A stretch of DNA of 64,000 bases, taken from contig CANRAZ010000004.1 of assembly GCA_947628705.1 (NCBI GenBank), positions 1 to 64,000 of the forward strand, written 5' to 3'. The notes below the pieces were generated by a model. The model was not told the origin of the DNA, did no database searches, and saw only the letters and a program-made list of their open reading frames with translations. The DNA is from an uncultured Lachnospiraceae bacterium (GTDB lineage Bacteria > Bacillota > Clostridia > Lachnospirales > Lachnospiraceae). This document shows positions 23,813-31,936 of this stretch, in pieces (the first letter of the stretch is position 1; each line of letters starts with the position of its first letter). Both the position numbers and the translations under genes were made by a program.

Positions 23813-25741
23813 TCAAGCTTCGGGAGATGAGCTGATGGCGTCGGGGATCAGGCTTTGAACCTTTGCAATTTCTGCCGCAGTATCAGTGATTTCCTCATAG
23901 CCCGGAATGGCGCCGTGAACATTTTCGCTAAGCTTGTTCATTTCAATCAGATATCTGTAGTCCTCTCCTTTTCCCGCATCGGCCGTTTCTCCGTTCTGAT
24001 AGCTGATGGTGCCGTAAAAAGGGCGAAAATTCGATTTTATCATCTGTGATTTCAAAAAACCTACAAGCTGCAATGTAAGTTCAGGAACCCTGCTTGAGTA
24101 TACGATATCGACTGCGCCGCTGGAAAGTCCCCACCAATAGCCGAGAGACTGCGTTCCGAGCGAGCTTTCCTCGATTTTCCATGAGCCTCTTTTTACGCTC
24201 TTAATGATCGTTTCGTAGAGCTTGCCCCAATCCCATAAAGGGGCGGCAAGGCTTATCGGGTTTTCCGGATTTTCTTCGGAGTTAAGGTAAAGCCCGAATT
24301 TTCTGGTTGTATAATTAGGTGCGGACCAGTCGAGGTTGCTGACGACGTCACAGCCGGCCTCCTGCAATTCCTTTTCAGGGTCGGAATTTTTTACGGACGT
24401 CCATGACAGATATATTTCCGCGCACGGATTGACCATTTTGGCTCCGATTGCAAAAGCATTGATTGACGCAACGGTTCCGTAAACGGGATAATCGGCTACG
24501 TAAGCAATTTTATTCGTCTTTGTCATTGCTCCCGCAATTATTCCAAGCAAAAATTTAGATTCATATGTCCTAAGATAATAGGTCCTTACATGCTTGGTAG
24601 AAGCATTGAGCGAGCAGTTCAGAATCTTGACCTCAGGATGCAGAATAGCAACCTTTGCACAGGCGGCGTTATGCCTTGGGGAAGCCGAGAATATCATGTC
24701 GTAGCCCTCGCGGCACAGTTCTTCGAGCTTATTTTCTGCATTGTTGGTATCTACGTCGAAGAAGACATTTGTTTCAATTTCGTCTTTAAAAGTCTCGTTT
24801 TCAACATGCTGCCTGCCCAATTCATGCGCATAAACCCATGCGGAGTTTTCAATGTTATCGTGATGGATAAAAGCAATTTTCAGCTTCTTTTTCGCTCTTA
24901 ACACGTTTCTCATAACCGGACGCGCGGTAGTAGGATGAGTAGAAATTGCTACGGGCGTTTCAGTGGCGTCCAGGAGAATTTCTGAGCGGATTTTTGCAAT
25001 ATCGGCTTTGATTTCCGCATTGGTTTTGTCCTTTACGTCCTCAAAACCCATAAGAGAAACATAGGTAAGGAGAGCGTCGCTTACAGAGAGAGGAAGCTTA
25101 TCAGGGCTTTTCTGGGCGTATTCTTTTCTGAATTTTGTATAAAGGGAGCGGACGTCCATTTTTAAATCGTCGCTCCATTCGCCGCTTTCGCCTGCCGTAA
25201 GCTCGGTAAATTTCGCAAAAGAGCCTGCCTTGGAAAAGTAGATGTAGTTTATCTGGCTTTTTTCGTAAAAGTCCAGAAATTCATAGTACAGGCTGATTTC
25301 GGGAGTGTCGTCACGCATAGGTATAATGCGGGTGACGGTGCCTTCGATTTCAAACGCATCCATATACTTGGAAACGGAAACCCTCTTGTTGCCCTCGGAT
25401 ATATAAAATTTGTTCAGATATTCGAACGCGACGACAGGACTGCGCAGTCCTTCCTCGATCATGCTGTCGTAAAGCGCAGACCATTTCGCTGCGAATTCCG
25501 TATCTGCACTAAGCAGAGGAAGGAAGTCCTTTGTAAACGCATTTGAACGGTTGCTGTTGACGGTTCCTGCGATAAGCTCTGTGGGTATAGTTACAAGACC
25601 CAGATTCTGCCTGCCTGAAATATTAATTCCAGAGGTTATGTCGTCCAGGACCGGCAGATATGGATCTGCTTTTTTTGAAGCACAGGCTGAAAAAACCTTT
25701 TCGGCCTTTTTCTGTGCAAGCTTATATTCTTCAATGCTCAT
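23813..25741 (-). CDS. Cytoplasmic ParB-like/BMP substrate-binding fusion protein
   Basis: A 642-residue protein with no signal peptide or lipobox. The first 280 residues contain a ParB-like stretch near 90-150: PVVAFEYLNKFYISEGNKRV, with the family's E-G-N-x-R. This is followed by helical segments. Residues 285-600 are a BMP/PnrA-type periplasmic-binding fold: KLKIAFIHHDNIENSAWVYAHE, GYDMIFSASPRHNAACAKVA, LRTYESKFLLGIIAGAMTKT, KIAYVADYPVYGTVASINAFAIGA. BMP proteins normally bind nucleosides outside the cell for an ABC importer; here no permease is adjacent and the protein should stay in the cytoplasm. It may be an intracellular nucleoside or purine-derivative sensor linked to DNA. This role is inference. 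Start ATG 25741 has weak context. Confidence 0.8.
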   Translation of the reverse strand: MSIEEYKLAQKKAEKVFSACASKKADPYLPVLDDITSGINISGRQNLGLVTIPTELIAGTVNSNRSNAFTKDFLPLLSADTEFAAKWSALYDSMIEEGLRSPVVAFEYLNKFYISEGNKRVSVSKYMDAFEIEGTVTRIIPMRDDTPEISLYYEFLDFYEKSQINYIYFSKAGSFAKFTELTAGESGEWSDDLKMDVRSLYTKFRKEYAQKSPDKLPLSVSDALLTYVSLMGFEDVKDKTNAEIKADIAKIRSEILLDATETPVAISTHPTTARPVMRNVLRAKKKLKIAFIHHDNIENSAWVYAHELGRQHVENETFKDEIETNVFFDVDTNNAENKLEELCREGYDMIFSASPRHNAACAKVAILHPEVKILNCSLNASTKHVRTYYLRTYESKFLLGIIAGAMTKTNKIAYVADYPVYGTVASINAFAIGAKMVNPCAEIYLSWTSVKNSDPEKELQEAGCDVVSNLDWSAPNYTTRKFGLYLNSEENPENPISLAAPLWDWGKLYETIIKSVKRGSWKIEESSLGTQSLGYWWGLSSGAVDIVYSSRVPELTLQLVGFLKSQMIKSNFRPFYGTISYQNGETADAGKGEDYRYLIEMNKLSENVHGAIPGYEEITDTAAEIAKVQSLIPDAISSSPEA

Positions 25742-25846
25742 ATATATCGCCTCCGATTACGGATAAATCCGTATCAAGATAATTATCGTTTTAATACCAC
25801 ACATAATTTCATATTTAGAGAAATTAGTCAAGTAAAGAAAATAAAC

Positions 25847-25875
25847 TTGAAATTTGTTACGGTTTATTGTAAATT
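25847..25875 (+). promoter_or_regulatory. Weak candidate promoter of the histidine phosphatase gene
   Basis: TTGAAA (25847-25852), a 17-base spacer and TAAATT (25870-25875), 44 bases upstream of the start. The -10 matches only 4 of 6 positions. Confidence 0.35.
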
Positions 25876-25918
25876 TGTGGCATATGATTAATTTAGGGCT
25901 GAAATTCGGAGGAATTTT

Positions 25919-26617
25919 ATGAAAATCGTACTTGTCAGACATGCTGAACCGGATTATTCGATAGATTCTTTGACTAATAAAGGCTGGAAGGAAGCCGAAA
26001 TTTTGTCAGAAAGGATAAAAAAGCTGAATGTCAGGAAATTTTACGTTTCTCCTTTGGGTCGCGCAAGGGATACTGCAAGGACAGCCCTTAAAGGAACGGG
26101 AATTGAGCCTGAGGTGCTTGACTGGGTAAGAGAATTTGAAGGACGCTGCAATGACCCCAGAACCGGAGAACGGAGAAGATGCTGGGATCTTTTGCCCGGA
26201 GACTGGACAAAGTGCAGGGAAATGTATGATTTGGAAAAATGGACAGATTCCCCTTTTTATAAGGACAGTAACGTAAAAACCGAGTTTGAGAGGGTGAAAA
26301 AAGGACTGGATGAGCTACTTCTGGAATACGGTTACAGAAGGGAAGGCATGTGCTACAGAATCGAAAAATCCAACGATGATACCATAGTAATTTTCTGCCA
26401 TATGGCAGTTTCGCTTCTGATGATCGGTTATCTGATTGGAATTGCGCCGCCGCTCATGTGGCACGGCTTTTTTGCGGCGCCTTCCACTCTGTTTGAAATT
26501 CAAACGGAAGAAAGGGCGGACGGACTTGCCTATTTCAGGGTCAAGTCGCTGGGAGAGTATTCACATCTTTACTCTGCAGGAGAGCCATGCAGCGATTCGG
26601 GGTTCTATCCGAAGTGA
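25919..26617 (+). CDS. Histidine phosphatase family protein
   Basis: A 232-residue phosphoglycerate-mutase-like phosphatase. The catalytic motif is LVRHAEPDYS at residues 5-14 (RHxE/P). The second arginine is in SPLGRARDTA, and the second histidine is in VIFCHMAVS near residue 161. The middle stretch PFYKDSNVK and the C-terminal IAPPLMWHGFF part are unusual for the superfamily and shared with a truncated copy at 28771-29216. ATG 25919 follows CGGAGG. The family includes phosphatases and mutases acting on phosphosugars or alpha-ribazole phosphate; the substrate here is not known. Confidence 0.9.
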   Translation: MKIVLVRHAEPDYSIDSLTNKGWKEAEILSERIKKLNVRKFYVSPLGRARDTARTALKGTGIEPEVLDWVREFEGRCNDPRTGERRRCWDLLPGDWTKCREMYDLEKWTDSPFYKDSNVKTEFERVKKGLDELLLEYGYRREGMCYRIEKSNDDTIVIFCHMAVSLLMIGYLIGIAPPLMWHGFFAAPSTLFEIQTEERADGLAYFRVKSLGEYSHLYSAGEPCSDSGFYPK

Positions 26618-26643
26618 TTATAAAAGAATAACGATGCTTGTGT

Positions 26644-26666
26644 GGAATGGATTTTTCGTTTGCTAG
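26644..26666 (+). repeat. Left copy of an inverted repeat flanking the accessory pair
   Basis: GGAATGGATTTTTCG and the following bases to CTAG lie just after the intact phosphatase gene. The inverted partner is at 28712-28733. The first 13 bases are identical and the whole 22-23 bases differ at only a few positions. The two copies enclose the membrane-protein and propeller genes. Confidence 0.55.
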
Positions 26667-27463
26667 TATAGCTGACCTTCTGCCTTTTTTGCCATTTTGG
26701 CATGCTGAACCAGTGATGCAATTGCAAGTGAAATCACGCACACCGTAAGACATATCCCTGCGCAAAGTATATATGTTCCGTTCTGTGGATTTGTAAGGTT
26801 CTTCTTATCAGCTTTTAATTTCAAAATTTCTGTTATGATGACCGGGAGAAAAAACAGAACTCTGCTCCATATCCTGCACTCTTTTTTTATTACCATTCTT
26901 GAAAAAATGCCTCCAAACACTGCCAATTCAAGCATACCGACGGGAATCAGACCATATGTAACATTTATGTCCCCACGTTCTGCGTCTATCCTTTTGACAG
27001 ATATGCACACAGCTGCTAAAAGCAGGGAAAGACTGCAGCATAATGACAATCCAAAGGAAACCGCCTTGCAGCAGATTATACTTTTGTTTTTGCATTGCAC
27101 AAGCAGTCCAATCACATAAAATATTAAAGGGATAAGAGCGGTTATAATGCACGTTTCATAATTACAGCCTACAATAAAACCTCCCAACACAATAATGTAA
27201 TAAAGAAAAGTCTCCACTGTTAGCATTCCGGCTTTTCCAATAGTTACTCCATATACTATGCAGTATAAAGTAAAAAGGAATAGGAGCAGGAAACCAATTA
27301 TTATAAACGGCTTTTGCATGCTCGGAATATAGGAATAAAATAAGAGCGAAAGCCACCCGCATGAGATGCAGGATGTGGCAGTTATCATTTCCTTGTCTCT
27401 CAATACAAAACTTATGATAATACCGAGCAGGCACCACGCTAGTACAAAGCAGATAGTCATCAT
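26663..27463 (-). CDS. Polytopic membrane protein, unrecognised
   Basis: A 266-residue protein with about eight hydrophobic segments (e.g. ICFVLAWCLLGIIISFVL, FIIIGFLLLFLFTLYCIVYG, AVSFGLSLCCSLSLLLAAV) and many cysteines. I chose ATG 27463, which has GGGAG just upstream and starts 17 bases after the propeller gene's stop; a longer frame from 27517 would overlap that gene. The two genes probably form an operon. AT content is higher than in core genes, and the pair sits inside inverted repeats between two phosphatase copies, which suggests acquisition. No family is recognised. It may be a partner or anchor for the propeller protein. Confidence 0.65.
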   Translation of the reverse strand: MMTICFVLAWCLLGIIISFVLRDKEMITATSCISCGWLSLLFYSYIPSMQKPFIIIGFLLLFLFTLYCIVYGVTIGKAGMLTVETFLYYIIVLGGFIVGCNYETCIITALIPLIFYVIGLLVQCKNKSIICCKAVSFGLSLCCSLSLLLAAVCISVKRIDAERGDINVTYGLIPVGMLELAVFGGIFSRMVIKKECRIWSRVLFFLPVIITEILKLKADKKNLTNPQNGTYILCAGICLTVCVISLAIASLVQHAKMAKKAEGQLY

Positions 27464-27479
27464 TTTTCTCCCACTCCAT

Positions 27480-28466
27480 TCATATCTCAAAAAAAGAATT
27501 TGTTTTAAACAGGACATATTTATCTATGCAATTTGTCCATTTATCTCTATAAGGTTCAGCTTCAGATTCAAAAATCAAGTATATAGATCCACCATTAACA
27601 CATATTTCTTCTGCTCCGTGAGGGAAGATGCGAACTTTATAAGCATTATTTTTTAATATCTTCTTATATGTTTTTCCGGATACGTTTTGAGGATTACTAT
27701 AACTAGGCTTGTATAATCTTACCTCTGACCATTCTATTCCATATGATTTCGAAATTGCTAAATACACCACTGAATCTTTTTTGTAGAAGGAAAGACCTTG
27801 CATATGCTTAGGTGCCTCAATATAGTATTTTGCGGAGATGGTTGCCTTGCTAATGTTGACAATATAACCATATATACTTGATGTACTAGATTCGTTAAAC
27901 GTGCCAACCCATAATAAATTGTCAAAAAACGTAAGGCAACTGGCCTGATTCATAACTGAAAAATTTCTAGGCATACTACTAAACCTATATGCACCGTACT
28001 TTTTTTCTCTGTCATTCTCGTATTCCTGAATTATACTTTGTAAATCAGTGTAAGGAAATCCTGCGATGCTCTTATTATTTGCTACCCAAATATACTTGTT
28101 AGAAGTATCATATGCAATTCCTCCAACGTGTGTCGTAAAAGGCAAAATCAAAGTAGTAATATACACTTTATCAGAAGATCTGACCACATAAATTACAGAC
28201 CGTCCATTTTCATTAAAATCATATGCAGTAATTAATATATAATTCCCCGCAATACATATACCCTGAGGAACATATGACGAAAATAGAATGTATGTGTTCT
28301 TAGCAACATCAAAACTAAATGTGCGCTCTAATCCCGGAATTGTGCCCATTGATAATATATCAATACTTGTAATTGAAGTTTCAACCTCAGCATTTGTCTT
28401 ATATGCACGAACAGTAGTTCCAGTGCCATACGTGTCTATTTTTGTAATGTAATTCGGTAAGCCCAT
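27480..28466 (-). CDS. Beta-propeller protein, unknown function
   Basis: A 328-residue protein with repeated beta-sheet blades: GICIAGNYILITAYDFNENG, SVIYVVRSSDKVYITTLIL, HVGGIAYDTSNKYIWVANN, SCLTFFDNLLWVGTFNES and LSFYKKDSVVYLAISKS. The pattern (a name-value readout followed by H-VGGIAYD) matches a Clostridial propeller family of uncharacterised proteins. I chose ATG 28466; AAAGG stands 13 bases before it, while TTG 28514 has no site. No signal peptide remains in this frame. It is AT-rich, and a promoter with a 12-base A tract lies upstream (see 28555-28583). It may have been exported in relatives; here its location is uncertain. Confidence 0.65.
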   Translation of the reverse strand: MGLPNYITKIDTYGTGTTVRAYKTNAEVETSITSIDILSMGTIPGLERTFSFDVAKNTYILFSSYVPQGICIAGNYILITAYDFNENGRSVIYVVRSSDKVYITTLILPFTTHVGGIAYDTSNKYIWVANNKSIAGFPYTDLQSIIQEYENDREKKYGAYRFSSMPRNFSVMNQASCLTFFDNLLWVGTFNESSTSSIYGYIVNISKATISAKYYIEAPKHMQGLSFYKKDSVVYLAISKSYGIEWSEVRLYKPSYSNPQNVSGKTYKKILKNNAYKVRIFPHGAEEICVNGGSIYLIFESEAEPYRDKWTNCIDKYVLFKTNSFFEI

Positions 28467-28554
28467 TATACTATATCGCCTTTCAAACCCAAAAGCAATC
28501 TGCTTGATATTCAATAGTTTCTACTAAGAGTACAATTAAAATACTCTATGCGTA

Positions 28555-28583
28555 AGTGTACTTCGGTTTTTTTTTTTTGTCAA
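28555..28583 (-). promoter_or_regulatory. Putative promoter with a 12-base poly-A tract in the spacer
   Basis: On the minus strand TTGACA (28583-28578) is followed by a 17-base spacer and TACACT (28560-28555). Twelve consecutive A (28578-28567) run from the end of the -35 into the spacer. Slippage in such a tract would change the spacer length and so promoter strength, as in known phase-variable promoters. The same sequence lies inside a 26-codon open frame beginning at 28626, so a coding explanation is also possible. Confidence 0.4.
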
Positions 28584-28711
28584 TATTTTTTTCTTGCCTT
28601 GCTTGAGTTTCAGTTGTTTTATCCATATTACACCTGACTCATGGTTATGCAATGAACAACTTAAAAAAATGCAAAAAATAAGGAATATCCGTCTGTTTGT
28701 AGTCGATTAAG

Positions 28712-28733
28712 CTAGAATCAAAAAATCCATTCC
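28712..28733 (-). repeat. Right copy of the inverted repeat flanking the accessory pair
   Basis: The complement of 26644-26666 (see that entry). It lies 38 bases before the truncated phosphatase copy begins. Together the two copies bound a segment of about 2.05 kb. Confidence 0.55.
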
Positions 28734-28770
28734 AAGTAAAATCAGGAGGATTCAAAAGAAGGTCAATCCC

Positions 28771-29216
28771 AGAGAAGATGCTGGGATTTGCTGCCTGGAG
28801 ATTGGACAAAGTGCAGGGAAATGTATGATTTGGAAAAATGGACAGATTCCCCCTTTTATAAGGATAGTAATGTAAAAGCAGAGTTTAAGAGGGTGAAAAA
28901 AGGACTGGATGAGCTCCTTCTGGAATATGGCTACAGAAGAGAAGGCATGTGCTATAGAATCGAAAGGTCTAATGATGATACCATAGTCATCTTCTGTCAC
29001 ATGGCCGTTTCGCTTTTAATGATTGGTTATATGCTTGGAATTGCACCGCCGCTTATGTGGCATGGTTTTTTTGCGGCGCCATCCACCCTGTTTGAAATTC
29101 AAACAGAGGAAAGGGCAGACGGACTCGCTTATTTCAGGGTCAGGGCACTGGGGGAGTATTCGCATCTTTACTCGGCAGGAGAGCCATGCAGTAATTCGGG
29201 GTTTTATCCGAAGTGA
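28771..29216 (+). pseudogene. Truncated duplicate of the histidine phosphatase
   Basis: From 28771 the sequence is nearly identical to the C-terminal two-thirds of the phosphatase at 25919-26617 (RRCWDLLPGDW through SGFYPK). The similarity extends into the 3' flank (GATGCxTGTGTG). The N-terminal third, with the catalytic RHAE motif and second arginine, is missing and replaced by unrelated sequence without an in-frame start. The downstream frame beginning at ATG 28788 would give 142 residues, but it cannot be an active phosphatase. The coding sequence is little decayed, so the duplication is recent. Confidence 0.85.
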
Positions 29217-29349
29217 TTTTAAAGGATTACCGATGCCTGTGTGAAATGAATTGTTATAGCTGCCAATGCAGGAACTGCCATTAGAATCCCGGCACACGCA
29301 GGACTACGGAAAAGCCGGTGCTGCAGATGATTTCTGGATAAAGTACACT

Positions 29350-29657
29350 TTAGAAATTTAAAGAATTGAGGAAAATAACAGTCAAAAAAGCAAACAGGAA
29401 AACTGCAAGAATAACTACATACAGTTTGTTTTCGCTACAAATAGTAATAAATTTTTTCGGTTCGAATTTATATACAATAAGCAAAAGCACACCAATAATA
29501 AATGTGACTATTGTAACAATACATAGAAATGAAAATATTTTCCAGATGTCTGCATCAGTAATGTTGTTCAGACTGATAAGACTTAATAATATGGGTGCAA
29601 GAATAGTTAGTATAAATAATACTGCTGATATGCAAAAAAACAGCTTGCTTTTTTCAT
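29350..29657 (-). pseudogene. Small three-segment membrane protein gene, frameshifted at an A run
   Basis: On the minus strand an ATG (29657-29655) behind GGAGGGC is followed by AAAAAA (29654-29649) and stops after 16 codons. In the neighbouring frame, from just after the ATG, there is an uninterrupted reading frame of about 100 codons to the TAA at 29352-29350. One more A in the run gives a 102-residue protein with a clean start and three membrane segments (e.g. ISAVLFILTILAPILLSLIS, FLCIVTIVTFIIGVLLLIVY, LYVVILAVFLFAFLTVIF). The frame is intact otherwise. It lies 80 bases after the MoxR gene on the same strand. It is a broken gene, an assembly error, or a phase-variable one. Confidence 0.65.
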
Positions 29658-29737
29658 AACGCCCTCCAAAGTTTTATTTCAATGCTATAGGTAGTGAGCA
29701 AAGCCAAGAGCATTCAAAATAAGCAAAAGGAAATTGG

Positions 29738-30676
29738 TTAATTCCACCTCTCAGTAGGAACAGCCGTGCCATCCAGCACGCGTTTTACAATTCCCTCCGA
29801 CTGTACTGAATTCCATTTAGAGCTTCCTGACAGAATCAGTCTGTGGGAAAGCACATAAGGCGCAAGAAGCTTAATATCTTCAGGAACAACGTAATCTCTG
29901 CCTGAGATGTAGGCATAGGCCTTTGCAGAATGGAGCAAATCAAGAGCACCTCTGGTACCTGCTCCGCCTGAAACCTCGGACTGCTTCCCGGTGTTGTCGA
30001 TTATGTCAAGAATATAGTTTTTCAAGACCTCGGAAACGTGGGTTTCGGAGGCTTCCTTCTGCATGATTAAAATGTCTTCGGCGCTGCAGACGCCGGCGAT
30101 ATCCGGGAAGGAGCTGTCGTCTCCGTAGCGGTTCAAAATATCGAGAGACTGGCTTCTGTCGGGTTTTTCCATTGAAAGCTTCATCATGAAACGGTCGAGC
30201 TGTGCTTCAGGAAGGGGAAAGGTTCCCGAGGACTCAATAGGGTTTTGGGTTGCGATTACAAAAAAAGGAGAGGACAGCCTGTGGGTCTCGCCCTCTATAG
30301 TGACCTGCCGTTCAGCCATGCACTCAAGAAGAGCGGACTGCGTGCGAGGCGTAGCACGGTTGATTTCGTCGCCAAGAATGATGCCTGCAAAAACAGGACC
30401 CGGACGGAAGATAAATTCCTCCGTCTTTTTATTGAAATAATAGATTCCGGTAATATCTGACGGCAAAAGGTCGGGAGTGAACTGTATCCTGCGAAAAGGA
30501 ATATTGATGGAAGCGGCCAGCGCCTTTGCAAGAACCGTTTTGCCCGTTCCCGGAACGTCTTCAAGCAGGCAGTGCCCGCCGCAAAGCAGCACGCTTAAAA
30601 GACAGTCGGCAGTTGTTTCGTTACCGACAATGACCTTGCCGATATTTTCTTTGATTGCGGTAATTTTTGAGTTCAC
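29738..30676 (-). CDS. MoxR family AAA+ ATPase
   Basis: A 312-residue AAA+ ATPase. Walker A is EDVPGTGKTVLAKA, Walker B is ILGDEINRATPRTQSALLE, sensor 1 is FFVIATQNPIES, and a LPEAQLDRFMM segment follows. The C-terminal lid has SRDYVVPEDIK-like and VLSHRLILSG segments. MoxR ATPases act as chaperones, usually with a DUF58 protein and a transglutaminase encoded directly downstream. Here downstream is only the frameshifted small membrane gene, so the usual partners are absent and may have been lost to the rearrangement at 26.6-29.7 kb. It follows mraY by 18 bases and is probably cotranscribed. Confidence 0.93.
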   Translation of the reverse strand: MNSKITAIKENIGKVIVGNETTADCLLSVLLCGGHCLLEDVPGTGKTVLAKALAASINIPFRRIQFTPDLLPSDITGIYYFNKKTEEFIFRPGPVFAGIILGDEINRATPRTQSALLECMAERQVTIEGETHRLSSPFFVIATQNPIESSGTFPLPEAQLDRFMMKLSMEKPDRSQSLDILNRYGDDSSFPDIAGVCSAEDILIMQKEASETHVSEVLKNYILDIIDNTGKQSEVSGGAGTRGALDLLHSAKAYAYISGRDYVVPEDIKLLAPYVLSHRLILSGSSKWNSVQSEGIVKRVLDGTAVPTERWN

Positions 30677-30694
30677 TTTTTCCTCCTTCTCCGG

Positions 30695-31672
30695 TTACCT
30701 GATTATTGCCGCATACAGATATGCGACGCAGACCACAACGGCAATAATGGTAAATCTGAAAACCGTCTGCGTGTCCGACCAGCCCACGTTTTTTCTTGCG
30801 TGGTCGTGAAGCGGCGTTCTTGTGTTTTTTAGTATATGTATCTTAAGAAATCTGATAAGAGAAACCTTTATAAGTCCCAATCCTCCGTCGGCGATGAATA
30901 CGATTGCAAAAGGGATAAACAGCAGAGGACGTCCGCATTTTAAAGCGAGCAGGGCGATAAAGAGTCCGATCGCCCTGGAACCGGCGTCGCCCATGAGCAG
31001 CTTTGAGGGACTGGCATTGTACCACAAATAGCCTATTATGCAAAGCACAAATGAAAGAATCACAGTGCAGTAGAGGCTCCCGTTCCCAAGGCTGTTAAAG
31101 ACTACGTAAAACGCCATAAGCGTAACCAGTGAGAGCGTTCCGGAAAGGCCGTCTACTCCGTCCGTACAGTTTACCACGTTTATTGAAGTCCAGATAAGAA
31201 TAATCGCAAGGACTGCAAAAAGCACGGGATGAAGCTTTACCGTGGCTCCTGTGATTGCGACGGTGAATTCGGACGGGTTGAAATTAAGGTAAGTAAGAGT
31301 ACACACGAGGGCAATTATGAAATCGACAAGCCCTTTTTTATATTCCCCCCACGGGGTTTCCGACGCATCGTCAAGATAACCGGACAGCATTGCGCCGATT
31401 ACCATAATGAGATAAATAATCAGCTCCTTGTCGACAGGCAGAAAGACAAAAACCACAAGGACGTGAACGAGTACGAAAATGATTCCTGCTCCGCGAGGCT
31501 TTCCCTTTGAAAGAGAACCGTTTACGGCAAATTTTCTTCCGCCGTCAGCCGGCAGGGAATTTTTCAGCACCTTAAGCAGAAAGATTGTAAGCAGGAAGGA
31601 GCAGGCAAGGCAGCCGAGCACAAGATATCGGTAACCCTCATTCCGGAGTCCGTCCAAAAGGTAATAAATCAT
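30695..31672 (-). CDS. mraY: Phospho-N-acetylmuramoyl-pentapeptide transferase
   Basis: A 325-residue membrane enzyme that moves phospho-MurNAc-pentapeptide to undecaprenyl phosphate, giving lipid I. It has about ten membrane segments, the GYLDDASE acidic motif, NVVNCTDGVDGLSG (usual N-x-V-N-x-TDGxDGLA) and MGDAGSRAIG. The C-terminal loop reads TPLHDHARKNVGWSD where most MraY proteins have a P-x-HHHFE-x-x-GW triad, so the middle histidine is Asp; relatives in Clostridia may share this. ATG 31672 follows GGAGG. It is outside a mur/div cluster and followed by moxR. Confidence 0.88.
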   Translation of the reverse strand: MIYYLLDGLRNEGYRYLVLGCLACSFLLTIFLLKVLKNSLPADGGRKFAVNGSLSKGKPRGAGIIFVLVHVLVVFVFLPVDKELIIYLIMVIGAMLSGYLDDASETPWGEYKKGLVDFIIALVCTLTYLNFNPSEFTVAITGATVKLHPVLFAVLAIILIWTSINVVNCTDGVDGLSGTLSLVTLMAFYVVFNSLGNGSLYCTVILSFVLCIIGYLWYNASPSKLLMGDAGSRAIGLFIALLALKCGRPLLFIPFAIVFIADGGLGLIKVSLIRFLKIHILKNTRTPLHDHARKNVGWSDTQTVFRFTIIAVVVCVAYLYAAIIR

Positions 31673-31769
31673 AGTTCCTCCATGAACACAGTCAAGCGTG
31701 TCGTCGTACAAGCAGAATTATGCTTCCTGCTTTGCTTCCGAGAAGATTTATATGCAGGAACGCTATTTT

Positions 31770-31798
31770 ATTTTACATCATAACAATTATATTTACAA
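31770..31798 (-). promoter_or_regulatory. Promoter of mraY-moxR
   Basis: On the minus strand TTGTAA (31798-31793), a 17-base spacer and TAAAAT (31775-31770), about 100 bases upstream of mraY. Confidence 0.55.
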
Positions 31799-31799
31799 G

Positions 31800-31828
31800 T
31801 GTACAGTTTCGACAAAGTGTGTTATACT
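31800..31828 (+). promoter_or_regulatory. Promoter of purL
   Basis: TGTACA (31800-31805), a 17-base spacer and TATACT (31823-31828), back-to-back with the mraY promoter. No PurR box or purine riboswitch fold was recognised. Confidence 0.45.
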
Positions 31829-31845
31829 AATTTCGTATGAGCCAA

Positions 31846-31867
31846 GCGTTTTGCTGCCGTAAAACGC
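31846..31867 (+). promoter_or_regulatory. Hairpin in the purL leader
   Basis: GCGTTTT (31846-31852) pairs with AAAACGC (31861-31867) around an 8-base loop in the 5' untranslated leader of purL. No U run follows, so it is not a simple terminator. Its function, if any, is unknown. Confidence 0.35.
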
Positions 31868-31936
31868 GGTCAAAGAGGTCTTTCGGTACAGAAACCGAAT
31901 ATGCCGGACAGTCAGAAATCAGAAGGAGATTTTGTA

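Noticed and set aside
29366..29659. 97-codon plus-strand frame
   Set aside because: Antisense of the frameshifted membrane gene, which has a far better ribosome binding site and hydrophobic pattern.
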